A DNA stretch of 64,000 nucleotides. It comes from Catonia carolina (lineage: Eukaryota > Arthropoda > Insecta > Hemiptera > Achilidae). The stretch covers positions 100,418,748-100,482,747 of the forward strand of contig JAQMRL010000002.1 of NCBI GenBank assembly GCA_035578175.1. Reading direction: 5' to 3'. Below, in pieces: positions 47,766 to 59,675 of the stretch; position 1 is the stretch's first letter; each line of letters starts with the position of its first letter. The notes under the pieces are model-generated. The model was given only the letters and a program-made list of their open reading frames with translations. It was not told the DNA's origin and ran no database searches. The position numbers and the translations under genes are program-made.

Positions 47766-49434
47766 ATTACAAACAACCTTAATACTGAAAAAGCTGGTTT
47801 ACTCCCAACTGAACTAAGATTTATTGGTCCTGACTGACGGAATGTGTTATGAACCGACGTCCCCACACCACCAGCAAGCATTCCGACTGGCATTAACCAA
47901 TTTAAATGGTCGTGTGTTATGTTATGTGGTACAGGGCAAGAGATACTGTGTCCCCGACAAATTTACATATTACAGCTTCCAGTCTATTACAACGTCAATA
48001 CTATCGCTTTAATGGTACAATTAAGCTTACGAGGAACCTCTTAAACAACCCAAAATTTAATCTGTCATTATTGATACATCACAATTACAACTGGAGACCA
48101 CGTTAAGTTTTTGGAATATAACAGTCAAATGAAAGTTAGTATGGTTTCCCCCTTTTCAATTTTTTATTTGGTTTTCTATTATACTAGCCGACATATCAAC
48201 GCGGGTTTCAAGGTCAAATCCCTTTTATGTACTATTTACACCTTTGACTAGCGTGGTACTTACATCGGTAACGTAGACAATAAAGTACTTTAATTTGAAG
48301 CCCGAGTTGATGTATCAACTAGGTAGTACAACTATTCTGAAAACTAGGTTCAATTACTCGGAATGTAAGATTTATAAACGTTTATCTTATCTAGAAATAA
48401 AAGTAGGAAACAATAATCTATTTTTTTTTTGTTTTCTTCAAGCCTTTGGGCCAGCCCAGTCTGTCATCTGATATGAAGTTCCTGTTAACTATTAATTAAC
48501 ACCGAAGAGGCGAACAACTTTGTATTGCGAACAAATAACATCCGCGTATGAGTAAAGTGCAGAAAGGTTTCCTGTCTAAATTTGCATCTACTCCAAGTCA
48601 AAAATGCAGCAAAAATAACAGTTAAATTGGAAAGTTGTCAATATCATACAGTTCCCAATAACAAAAAAGAAAACTCAAAAAAAATTTAAAAATCATCAAA
48701 AACTTGGTCATTACCGACTACGGTGGGTATGGTAAAGTATCAGTGGATGATTGGTTTGATTTTAAAGTGTCAGTGGATGATTATAGTTAATTTTAAGGTA
48801 TCTTCTGAAATCTTTACTTTTAAGTCCATGTTCCAGCCAAATCGGAGAATTAATTTCCGTTATAGGTTAAATAACACATAGCTACGTGGGTGTGAACAAA
48901 CAGTATCCCTACAAAACTTTTTAACTTTCAAGAGAACATATTAATGAAGATAATTTAAAATTCAAGTACCAATTCTTTCTTTGACTACAATTTTCTTACC
49001 AACTACACTAATCGAATAGGAAACTAAAACTAATGTTAATAGAGTCACGGGAAAGTAAATAAATACACTGTAAAATGATTATATTAGTTTAGAGTAGTTT
49101 ATATTTACAAGCAGTGTTGTATTGAATATTGATTACAAAAAAGTAGTAGTAAAACAAACGGGGCTTGCTAATTGGCCAGCTGACTGCTACACCAACAGCT
49201 GTTGTAATTAATACATTTTATACAAACAACTATACAAACTGATTGGCTTTAACCAGAATTGGATACACTGTATCAGCGCATGTTTACTCCAGCAAACAAT
49301 CAGGCTAATTTGCGCTACTTCGTTATACGAATTTTAAAACTCGCGTACCAACACAACGTATCAAGATTTCCCAAATTTTTATTTTGATCAAATAATATGA
49401 ACTTCTTTGATCTTCTTTAAAACTTCTTTAAAAG
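47766..49434. other. Non-coding DNA, no feature seen
   Basis: Short overlapping frames around 47600-48100 have no recognisable domain. Nothing else called. Confidence 0.45.
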
Positions 49435-49585
49435 AATCATCACGGGACTCCCGAAAAAATTCGTTAAATAGGAACTTTGTTACATGGAATAATCCAAGTA
49501 CTGACGTTGTTGTTTAATCATCACGGGACTTCCGAAAAAATTCGTTAAATAGGAACTTTGTTACATGGAATAATCCAAGTACTGA
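49435..49585. repeat. 70-bp direct duplication
   Basis: Copies at 49435-49504 and 49516-49585 are identical except for one C/T difference (GGGACTCCCG versus GGGACTTCCG). They are separated by 11 bp (CGTTGTTGTTT). Very recent local duplication or gene conversion. Confidence 0.95.
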
Positions 49586-49640
49586 TGGCGTATAGCTACA
49601 TTTATTGCATGTGCATTATTCGTAGACAATAAAATCACTA

Positions 49641-49656
49641 ATAATAATAATTATTA

Positions 49657-49691
<35 letters not shown>
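49641..49691. repeat. AAT/ATT palindrome and (TA)n microsatellite
   Basis: AATAATAATTATTATTATT followed by about 15 TA units. Confidence 0.95.
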
Positions 49692-49694
<3 letters not shown>

Positions 49695-51324
49695 GTGTTT
49701 CTAAATTGGTGCTTTGCTATACTTTTTCAGATTCTTTATTTTACAATAACAGTGAGAATATTTTAATATTGTACTTGAAATAGTTAATCAAGAAATGAAT
49801 TTTATGAATAATCAACAAAATAAACAATATCGATTATGCCTCCTGACTTGTTACTACTTAAAATTTAGTAATCTTTTCTTTAAACTAATTAAACATTGGA
49901 GAATCAAGTAACGGCATCAAGGTCAACTTCCCTACTTTTGCGGACGACTTGACTGACAATCGTTTATAGGAACATAAAAGCGATAGAACAAATTAACGTG
50001 TTAAAGAAACAACCGGAACTACATAGTTCCTTCAAAATCTAAATAATTAGAAAACTAGCATCAAAACAGCCCTGCGACACTGAAAACAAAATACAAAAAA
50101 ATTGGAAAATTGATAGCTTCTAATACCTTGGGAACATAATACAGTGGAATATTACCAATTGGGAATTTTTATTCTTAGTGTATTTAAAGTCATGTACTAC
50201 TTGATCGTCAGCAGGTAAAAAAAATTTTGTTTTGTTTTTTTATTAACTTTATTTATGAAACTCACAACTGTTACAACAAGATAAACAACCAGTGAATATG
50301 ATAGTGGGTGAAAGAATGAATGGAGAGCACCATCCACTGACAGGTCTCCGACATGTTATTAGTTACTTCTTATAAGTCATTAATTAATTTATTTATTTAT
50401 TCTTTAATAACATTAACCGGTTATTAACATTAAAACGGTTTTAATGTTTTAAAATCATCCAGACTTTAGCACTGTAGAGAACGGAAGACCTTGCATTTTT
50501 CATACTAGCACGTAAACCTACGTGCTACTTAAACGGCGAGAAGTAAATTTAAATGATTAAATTTCATCTATATTTACTTAGAGAAAGATGTGAAATGTCG
50601 TTAACAAAGAAAGTTCATTAGCCTTTACTGGGAGTGTTTTAATCCATTTTGCGATTCCGTTTTTGTAACTAAATAACACTCATGTTTCAGTGTAACTGTA
50701 TATGTCTGTCTGAATGTCTCCTTTTCTCCGTATTTGGCATTTTGCTCTTAACTTTATTTAAATGTCACATTTAACGAATTTAATTTAAAATTAACTTTTC
50801 ACAAAGTTTATTAATTAAATAGTATGATAAACCACAATTAATCTCTCGTAAAACTTCAATTGAAACTAAACATTACTGACGTTTAGACCGATTTTTATGC
50901 TGATTCTTTAATAAAACTGTAAATTTAATTAAAACAAGCTTTTTTAATAAATTTATAGTTAAGTTAGCATGCAATCAACATAATTGAAATTGTCTTAAGA
51001 CGATGCAGCTTGATTTTATTGAGTTTTTAACACAACAATCATAACTTTATAGTTACACTAAACGTCGCCGTACAAGACGTTTAACAAATAAATTGTAGCT
51101 TGTTAGGCTATCTTTATATTTTAAGACATAAATACTAAACCCCTTACTGACTCACACACTCTAATTCTCCAACTTCTCAATTACTTAGAGGGCTGAAATT
51201 TGGCACATAACTTGTGTCATATAATTAACCAAAACAGAAACATATATATCCTATACTCAAAGCTCTGTTAGTTAGAAAAGAGGTAAACCTAATTTGTTCC
51301 AGTTAAAAATAAAGATTTGGGGGG
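49692..51324. other. AT-rich non-coding DNA, no feature seen
   Basis: A near-palindrome AACATTAAAACGGTTTTAAT at about 50426 is the only structure noted. No gene. Confidence 0.5.
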
Positions 51325-51500
51325 GGGTTTATGTCCAACTATCTTGCAATTACTGCTAATTCAGACGATTAAGGATGGTAGATGAAAGTGAGCGACAAAA
51401 CATTTCCAGACTGGGAATCGAACTTGGGATCCATGGCGTAGAAACCCAGTTGTTCGAGAAGCCAGTTGTGCTGACTACTATACAACGGGCCGGCCAAAAA
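51325..51500 (-). repeat. tRNA-derived SINE, family S3
   Basis: Minus strand: head GTATAGTAGTCAGCACAACT (A box), B box AAGTTCGATTCCCAGTCTGG, then ATGTTTTGTCGCTCACTTTC, and tail AATTAGCAGTAATTGCAAGA ending TTGGACATAAAC. It matches pieces at 21475, 61225 and 62890, and shares its tail with the plus copy at 63340. Confidence 0.8.
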
Positions 51501-51622
51501 TAAATGTAATAAATTGCATAAGAATTATTTGAAATTTATTTGCGAGATAATAACATGACGTTGAGCTACTAAAAAAGTAATCATGTATTAGTGTTTCAAA
51601 AAAATTCATTGATAAAGTAAAT
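51501..51622. other. Non-coding spacer
   Basis: Short AT-rich stretch between two SINEs; nothing seen. Confidence 0.5.
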
Positions 51623-51797
51623 CGGCTGCCTTCGTAGCGTATTGCTTAGCGCATTAACCTGCCACGCGGAGGTCCCGGGTTCGATTTCTGGCCAGGGTCT
51701 GGAAATTTTCACGTGTCAAATAAGGCAGTTAATGTTAAATAATCCACCGTAGTCGCTAATGACCAAGCAGTTGATGCGACTTAAATAATTTTTTTAA
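51623..51797 (+). repeat. tRNA-derived SINE, family S1
   Basis: Head TTCGTAGCGTATTGCTTAGC, B box CCGGGTTCGATTTCTGGCCA, body GGGTCTGGAAATTTTCACG, tail CCGTAGTCGCTAATGACC, AAGCAGTTGATGCGACTTAA. Very close to the 18751 copy. Confidence 0.9.
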
Positions 51798-52635
51798 ATT
51801 CTAAATTATTAAATAAATATAAAAAGATTTGGCTACCTGACTGAAAATCACCATTTCTTCATAATTACCTTATTAGTCTTTTGCGTTTTTATCACATTTC
51901 ATGCTGTTAATTTTGTTCATAACTAATAATTTAATTTATTTACATTAATCATTTTAAAATGTATTAGTATTTTTTGCCATTATTGATTGATTACCGATTT
52001 GTTACGTTTTGTAATCTAATATTCCCATAGCTTGTAATGGACTGTAAATAAATTTGTTGCCAGTAACAAGAAAATATATAACTTTAGAAACGATCTCTGA
52101 TATAATATCAGGTAAGAAAATTGGTTTTCTTTTTTACAGATGTGAATCCAGAGAACATAATATATTTTTCTGTTCCTTTCTTTTTGTAAAACTGTGGCAC
52201 TTAAAAGCTGCCCAGTTTTATTACAGAGCTCGCTTTTCTTTACCCTTTTCTGGTTACACTCCAGTAAGGGTTGAAGCAATAGCGTTCCATGAACGACGTA
52301 TAAGCACAAGAAGCAGTGGCTGAGTGCTTTGTAAGCCCCGTACTTAGGGATTACTCGTTAAATCCTCAAATGCTAGGTGAAACAGGATACAGACCCTTCC
52401 CCTCCCATTCTGACCCCTCCTCACCAACATGTAGCTGTTCTCAACTTACAATGTAAGAATAGATTTTCTTGTAACTTATTTCAAGATTTTATTTATACCG
52501 GATCTTTGAAAGCCCTTTTTTATTACTTAATCACGGTAATTAGTTTCCTGTTTAATTTATACTAACGATGAAATGGCTTAATAAATAAATTTTTGCACAG
52601 TTTTTAAAAATTGTTCGGCCAGAAGTAAATTATAT
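51798..52635. other. Non-coding DNA, no feature seen
   Basis: Several overlapping 60-100 codon frames on both strands around 52016-52565 have no recognisable domain and overlap each other, so none is called. Confidence 0.45.
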
Positions 52636-53576
52636 AGGGTGATTCAAAAAGAGCGCCGGTTTTGATATATCAAATTAAGAGATTTATTTTATTGAAAAAC
52701 TGAAAATAAATACATCAAAAAGTTCATCTTTCCTTCCGATTTTATGTATGAAAAATGATGTCATGCATGTGTCTTCCTCTACTGCGCTGGCACGCATCAA
52801 CTCTGTCCATGAAATTGGATATTACTGCTCGACAAGTTTCGACTTCCATTTGCCCGATAACCCGTCGAATTTCCTCCTTCAAGTCATTGATGTTCTGTTT
52901 ATTAACAAAACCGTTTAAGTGGAAGTGCGCCTCATCACCGAAAATGATTTTGTTTGCGAAGGTGTCATCATCCTGCCGTTTTCTCAATACCCAGTCAACA
53001 AACTGTCGTCTCTTCTGGTGGTCTGCCACTTTTAAATGTTGCGTCAACTGAATTTTGTACGGGTGATATTGGAGATCGTACCGAAGAATTCTCCGTACAG
53101 AAGAACATCGTAAACCCAATTGTTGAAAACGGCGACGTATTGATTTTGCTGGGCTAACAGCCACACTGTCACAAACCAACGCAACGTTCTGCTCAGTTCG
53201 GCCAGAACGACGACGTCCAGAACTTTTAAGGTCGACTGTTGAACCCGTCTCAAAAAACTTTTTCATGAGCCTGCGAACTGTTGATTCATTCGGTGCTTCA
53301 TTACGTCCTAGAGTACCGCGAAGTCGCCTGACAGTAGCCGCATAACTCTCTCCACTCTGGTAAAATGTTTTGACGATTAACACTCGTTGCGCAATAGTAA
53401 ACTTCTCCATGGTTAGACACAGACTGCGAGAGTACTACACTGCGAACAAGAGAAACTACAACTGAATCGTCAATCGGAATGTTCTCCGAAATAGAAATGA
53501 GGTCTAACAATGTTGCCAACCGATAAACAAAAATTTACCAGCCGTTTAAAAACCGGCGCTCTTTTTGAATCACCCT
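52636..53576 (-). mobile_element. Internally deleted Tc1/mariner-type DNA transposon
   Basis: Terminal inverted repeats of 28 bp at 52636-52663 and 53549-53576 are exact reverse complements, beginning AGGGTGATTCAAAAAGAGCG. Flanks contain TA on both sides (TATATA left, TTTATA right), consistent with TA target choice, though the exact end is ambiguous by 1-3 bases. Total ~940 bp, shorter than the 1.2-1.4 kb usual for the superfamily because the transposase gene is missing its middle. Perfect ends suggest it could still be mobilised by a complete relative. Confidence 0.92.
52742..53410 (-). pseudogene. Tc1/mariner-type transposase, internally deleted
   Basis: 222 residues; the start MEKFTIAQRVLIVKTFYQSG is a plausible true N-terminus. 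The first ~75 residues form a helix-turn-helix DNA-binding region with ESTVRRLMKKFFETGSTVDL and the linker SSGRRRSGRTEQN. A second HTH-like part contains SIRRRFQQLGLRCSSVRRIL, and the first catalytic Asp lies in IIFGDEAHFHLNGFVNKQN. Immediately after NKQN the sequence jumps to INDLKEEIRRVIGQMEVETC, normally near the C-terminus, so roughly 130-140 residues with the second and third catalytic acidic residues are missing. The frame is preserved across the deletion. Family knowledge: transposase binds the terminal repeats and cuts and pastes; this product could bind but not catalyse (inference). Confidence 0.9.
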
Positions 53577-53620
53577 TTATAGGTACTCGTATACCTACTT
53601 GAAAAAAAATATCTTTATTA

Positions 53621-53772
53621 GTCACCTCTGTGGCATAGTGACATCGGTTCAAAGCGTTCAATTTCCAGGTAAAATCTAAATAATTAAACAATAAAACCTA
53701 CTGCTCTAGTTCCAGTTCCATTACCCACAGTAGTCCCTGACAACCAATCTTCTCATTAGACTTTAATAATTA
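53621..53772 (+). repeat. Degraded SINE, family S1
   Basis: Head CACCTCTGTGGCATAGTGAC then a deletion into CGGTTCAAAGCGTTCAATTT. Tail CCACAGTAGTCCCTGACAAC and CATTAGACTTTAATAATTAA. Lies about 45 bp from the transposon end. Confidence 0.65.
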
Positions 53773-53811
53773 ACTAAAAACAATTTTAATAAAAAAATTA
53801 AAACCTTTTGT

Positions 53812-53964
53812 CCACGTTGCTGGCGAAATGGTTAGAGCGCTAGCTTACAAAACTGACTGTACAGGGTTATAATATTACCGGTTACGGTCAGGAAACGTAT
53901 ACGTGTTAAAACCCACCGTTCCTCAATTTTGCTAATGACCTAGCTCTTGATGCGACTTAAAATA
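53812..53964 (+). repeat. Degraded SINE, family S1
   Basis: Head GCTGGCGAAATGGTTAGAGC, body GGTCAGGAAACGTATACGTG, tail TTGCTAATGACCTAGCTCTT and GATGCGACTTAAAATAATTT. The second S1 copy within 200 bp. Confidence 0.75.
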
Positions 53965-54505
<541 letters not shown>

Positions 54506-56526
54506 GGAATCGAATGAGAAGTTATTGGAAGGAAACACCCGATTTTGGATTTTGACTAACCATAACATTGTATGACCCCCTGAAGCCAAAAACGAGGTTT
54601 TGAAAGGGATACCTGAATGTTCCTTTTTGGATTAGTTACGTTACCCCAAAATTAAGGATACTTTACTCAGATGGAAGAATACTGAAAATAAATATTCACA
54701 AGAACGACTGTAACATTTTTAATAGAACTTTTATTATTTACTGCATTTTTACGGGGAGATGGGACGATGGTCTTAACTTAAAGTTTCGATTTTTGGTTTT
54801 TTATGTTTTTCAATAGTTTAGGCCTAGATCTACCAGAAAAAAACATTAAATTACGTCAAAAAAATAATTTTTTATGAAAAATTTAAGTTTTCACCACGTT
54901 TACATAGAAAAATTGTCATGTTACCGAGAACAAATATTTTTCACAATTTTATACTATTCGTTTTGGTGCAAAGAGAATTTTATTTTTAAAAATATCTGCA
55001 TCACTGTTTTTTTGTATTCTCAGCTGTTGGTTCAGCTTTCTAAACAACAGTTGATGGGAAATTTACTTGTTTGTGTACATTTTGTTTTTGGTTTGTGCCT
55101 TCTTGTTTCTTGCGTTTTCCCGTAAATTTAGATTTTTAAAACTAGGTACATTTTTCTCAGAAACCAATAAACGTACCAGGCTGAAATTTTTACCAGTTAA
55201 TTATCTTGTATATTTACATATATCGACATTTTTATGAATTCCTCAGGTGCTCTAAAATTAGTAATACGCAAAAAACGTAGAAAAAAATTTGTAAAAGTTT
55301 TAGGTTATTCGTAATTTTAAAAAAAGATGGTATGATCCAAAGATTAAATTGAAAAAATGTCAGTAGCTCGAGAAGAAACCCGACATCTATGGTTTGTAAA
55401 GTTTAATTTTCCAATCTTTTACCAATCCTATGAAAAATGTACCTAATAGCAAATTTGGCGGGATATAAAGTACAATCTTCCCTTAATAGGATCGGCAGTT
55501 TAAGTAATATCCCTAATGAGAAAATTTGTGGAAGAGGTTCTATTCTCAGTCAAAAAATGAGAGTGTTACGCTTAAAAGAGTCTATTTTGAAAATAAACAA
55601 GAACATGTAGTCAGGATAATTTTTTCGAATTACAGCTGACATTACTTTTTGGACCGCGTTCGTAGAACACAAATCGTGTTAGGTACATTACATCCGTTAA
55701 AAAGTCATAAATATTCATCTCATACAAGTAAAATAAATTGTTTTTTTTTATTTATTTATTTTTAATTTACTACGATAAATATTTAGAGAGAATAAAAGAT
55801 AAAAATATAATTGTTTTATGGTTAGCATTAAATTATGTTTTACAGAAAGACGTATAGAAAAATGGTATGACTGTTATCATGTACGACAGAAATCATTTGA
55901 AAAATTTACATTTTTAAATTCGTTGGTTTAAATAAAAATATTCATGTGAAAGATTTATTTATTCTGGTTTTTCTTTCTTTATTTATTTATTTATTTATTT
56001 TTTTGTGAACGGTTGGTAGATTATAAATAATACGTCGGAGAAATAAATGTAGTAGAAGTTTCCCAGTATATCATGTAGTAACGGTAATAAAAAAAAAATA
56101 CGATTTTGATAAGGAAAAGTACTGTAATAATGGACAATGTACTGTAATAATGGACAATGTGAACGTTTTCTATTTTGTATGTCACTGTGTAGATCGGTTA
56201 GTAAAAACCAACGAGTGGTCAGAAAATCACACTACATTTTTGTTATCTTTAATTGCACTTAGGAACCATCAATCACAACTAGAAAATTTGAAAGTAAATA
56301 ATCAATTAATTGTTGGCATGACAGGCTTGTGGGAGGGAGAGCTTCCAGTAGAACCTCCTACAGACCTCCATTAATTTTGTGGGAACTTGTTATATGTATT
56401 TATTGCATGTTAATTTAGAAGATCCCTAAAATCCAACGTCATTTCAGTCGTCATAAGGGGTTCTGTGGTAGATGTAATGTGGTAAGTAACTGAACCAGTG
56501 GATTAGCATGTCTGTTTGTTGTTATT
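54506..56526. other. Non-coding DNA; possible unassigned repeat at 54506-54620
   Basis: GTATGACCCCCTGAAGCC followed by AAAAACGAGGTTTTG at about 54571-54604 recalls the CAGACCCCCTGAACCCAAAA block of repeat O, next to a microsatellite as in that family, but the rest does not align by eye. No gene. A 20-bp exact tandem duplication is listed separately. Confidence 0.4.
56121..56160. repeat. 20-bp exact tandem duplication
   Basis: ACTGTAATAATGGACAATGT occurs twice in direct succession (56121-56140 and 56141-56160). Confidence 0.95.
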
Positions 56527-56660
56527 TTTACTTTCTCTTGCCTGTATGAATATAAATAGGAAGGAAAGTATTGTTTCATGTCGATTTTTCTAAATCAAGT
56601 TTTCACCGGATCTACACGTGTTCAGACCCCTCGAACCCAAAAACCATGTTTTTAGCAATT

Positions 56661-56691
<31 letters not shown>

Positions 56692-57515
56692 AAGTGCGAA
56701 CAGAATATCTCAAGAACAGAACATCGTACAAACTTGAAAGTTAAGTTAAATACTACTACCGAACCCGACACAAACATTGTCATCAAAATCGGTCAACCGA
56801 AATCGGAATTTGTGTCATTTTTCACTTTTTTGCGATTTTCTCAAAAATGACTCCTATGATATTTTTTTAAAAATCACATCATTTACTGCATTTTTTATGC
56901 TCTACAAGATAGGGTAGGTTCCATGTCTGCTGAAATTTTGGGGAGGCTGTTTTCTTGTAAAAACATTCTTTTAAGATTGCGGCTTTAATATGCATTTGAG
57001 AAAAATGTATATAATAAACGTTGTAGACTATTTAAAATCCTACAACTTTTATTGCAAACAGGTTTTTCTATAACGCTTACTTCAGCGGTAATTAGCGATT
57101 TTCTGTTTTTTTTCTCACGAAAACGTGTAAAAAAAATTATTTTATTTTTTTTAAAGATTTCAGCCATAATTTGCATTTTACGACAAAAGTGTATATATAC
57201 AAACTTACAGAAATTTTAAAGATCTATAACTTTTATTTAGAGAACTTTTCTCTGCAAAGGCTAGTTTAGCGTAAAAGAGTGATTATCCGTATTTTTAAGC
57301 CACCAGGTTGATTTTTATTTTGCGTCATTCACTCATGAATGATGCAAAAATCAAAGAAATCAAATAATCAAAAATAAGGTTATGTTTTTTGAAGTTAGTT
57401 TTTTGTTTATTTCTAATGTTTTATTACTAATATTAGGTTATATTGTTAATTATTTGCATTGGCAATTGAAAGTTGTATGAGTGTTTCACACCAGATTTTT
57501 TTTGTAGAGGTTAAT
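56527..57515 (+). repeat. Repeat O, long copy O4
   Basis: Starts TTTACTTTCTCTTGCC with an insertion-bearing terminal palindrome. The GATCTACACGTGTTCAGACC block and a GT microsatellite (56661-56691) follow, then AGAACATCGTACAAACTTG, the ATCAAAATCGGTCAACCGAA block and CTCTACAAGATAGGGTAGG. Two internal sub-repeats about 175-180 bp apart start near 56971 and 57147, each with AAGATT-C-GC, GCATTT, TGTATATA and CTATAACTTTTATT or CTACAACTTTTATT. Similarity to O5 continues to GAGTGTTTCACACCAGATTT (~57498). No protein-coding frame conserved between copies is evident. Confidence 0.88.
56661..56691. repeat. (GT)n microsatellite inside repeat O
   Basis: About 15 GT units with one C interruption, at the same site as the AC runs of copies O1 and O2. 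Confidence 0.95.
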
Positions 57516-58783
57516 AATGAAGTATTGAACGTAGGAAAATAAAAATCATTGTGTTATGGTTTTTATTTACGTAAAACTGTGCTTGGTGTATCAGTCTTAA
57601 GAATGATGAATTATGTTGGATTTTTGAAGATTTTGCAGGCCAAAATTGGTTTACAGGTAAATATGAACGTTTATGTATCAAAGAGTACAAAAATGTTTCA
57701 GTCTGAAATTTACGGACAAAAATTCGGTGTACATATTTTTCGGAATCATGTACTTATTTTTTTCCGTTTTAAAGGAGGTTTTGGTATTTTTTTGATCTTA
57801 TTTTGATTTATTTAAAAAAACACTATTTATCTAATTTTGATTGTAAATAATAATTAAGAACAGTATAATATGTTTTAATGTTATAATTTGTTAATTACGC
57901 CAGTGGATTGTATTTTTTTTTCATGAGTTAAATCTAATCGATAAGTTGCATTTATTGTTATACAACAGATAATGCATTAAAAAAAGTTATATGAAAAAGT
58001 ATTTTACTGTGCCTGCCCTAGGTAATGGCTGGTTTGAAAAGTCTACAGAAAACGAGTCATTAAGTCGCACAACATTCTTTAAGATAATTTACAGATAAGG
58101 TAAAATACATGTACATATTATTTTGTGTAATAACTTAATTTAATCGTTTCTGAATTTGTTACTCGTTAGTGGAGGCCATTTACCAGTTTCTGAAAACTTG
58201 TTTTTGGTGGTAGAGCTTTTGGAAATCCGAGAATTTTATGATTGAAATAGGTTATTAAATTTATTTAAAATATGACAATACTATTTCACTTTTCTTTTTA
58301 CAGTGGCAAGAAAGACATAAATTGAAGTCGCTACGGTAGTTGTTTAAACAATAAATGTCTTTACATTTAGTCTTACCGCACTTATTGACACCGCGCCGGC
58401 CGCTTACTGTAAAGATATTAAACCAACTGCAGACAGTATAGTTACACTCTCTTTTACGACTTTGGATCAAATATTTACTTTAACTCGTACGAATAAAACT
58501 GGAAACAGTTATCTAGCGTAAAATATTGACATGCCTCAACCATTTAAAACATTACTTCATCATCATTTAAAACAGCATGGAACCGAAAAATGAGTGGTCC
58601 CAAAAAATAGAGAACATTTTTTTCTCAACCTGATTTAGGTTAAATGCGCACAAAGGAGAAATAATTTTTGTTACTTGCACTACATGGCTGATATAATTAT
58701 ACCACAGATTTATGCAAATTTTACAGAAAATGGCTAACTAATTTTGAATGAATGACACACAAACACATTATGTAAAAAATTTA
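57516..58783. other. Non-coding DNA between two repeat O copies
   Basis: No recognisable gene; an 85-codon plus frame at 57549-57806 has no domain and hydrophobic, AT-driven composition. Confidence 0.45.
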
Positions 58784-59675
58784 TTTTTACTTTCTCTTGC
58801 CTATATGAATATAGGAAGGAAAGTGCTGTATTGTTTTCATGTCGATTTTTTTGAAATCGAGTATTCACCGGATCTACACGTTTTCAGACTCCCTGAATCC
58901 AAAACAAACATGTTTTTAGCGATTGGTCTGGGTGTGATCTCAAGAACGGAACATCATTCGAATTTGAAACTTGAAACTTAAGTTAGACACCACTATTGGA
59001 CCCGACACGAACATTTCCATCAAAATTGATCAACCGGAAGTAGTAGTTTATTCGTGTCATTTTTCATTTTTTTGCGATTTTGTCAAAAACGGCTTCTACA
59101 ATTTTTTTTAAATCGCAACATTTACTGCATTTTTTATGCTCTACAAGATAGGGTAGGCGCGATGTTTGCTGAAATTCTTGGTGAGGCTGTTTTCGTAAAA
59201 AAATTGTTTTTTTAAGATTGTGGCTTTAATATTCTTTAAGCGCAAAAATGTATCTCGTAAAAGTTGTAGATAATTAAAAATCCTACAACTTTTATTACAA
59301 ACTTTTTTTCTATAATGCTTAGTTCAGCGTTAATTAGCGATTTTCTGTTTTTTTCTCAGGAAAACGTGTGGAAAATCGATTTTTTTAAGATTTCGGCTTT
59401 AGTATGCATTTTATGACAAAAGTGTATATAATCAAATTTATAGGAAATTAAAAGATCTAAAACTTTTATTTACAGCATTTTTCTCTACAGAGCCTAGTCA
59501 AACTGAGGTTGATTTTCATTTTGCGTCTTTTACTCATGGTTAAAATTAGGATATATTTATTGAGATTAGTTTTTTGTTTATTTCTAATGTTTTATTACTA
59601 ATGATAGGTTTATTGTTAATTATTTGTATTGGCAAGGAACGGTTATGCGAGTGTTTCACACCAGATTTATTTTTT
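58784..59675 (+). repeat. Repeat O, long copy O5
   Basis: Same orientation as O4, about 2.26 kb downstream. Contains the intact CCTATATGAATATAGG palindrome, GATCTACACGTTTTCAGACT, no microsatellite, GGTCTGGGTGTGATCTCAAG, ATCAACCGGAAGTAGTAGTT, CTCTACAAGATAGGGTAGGC and both sub-repeats (near 59210 and 59385). It ends with TTTTTTGTTTATTTCTAATG, TTTTATTACTAAT and GAGTGTTTCACACCAGATTT. Because it lacks an inserted element, it serves as the unoccupied reference for copy O2. Confidence 0.88.
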
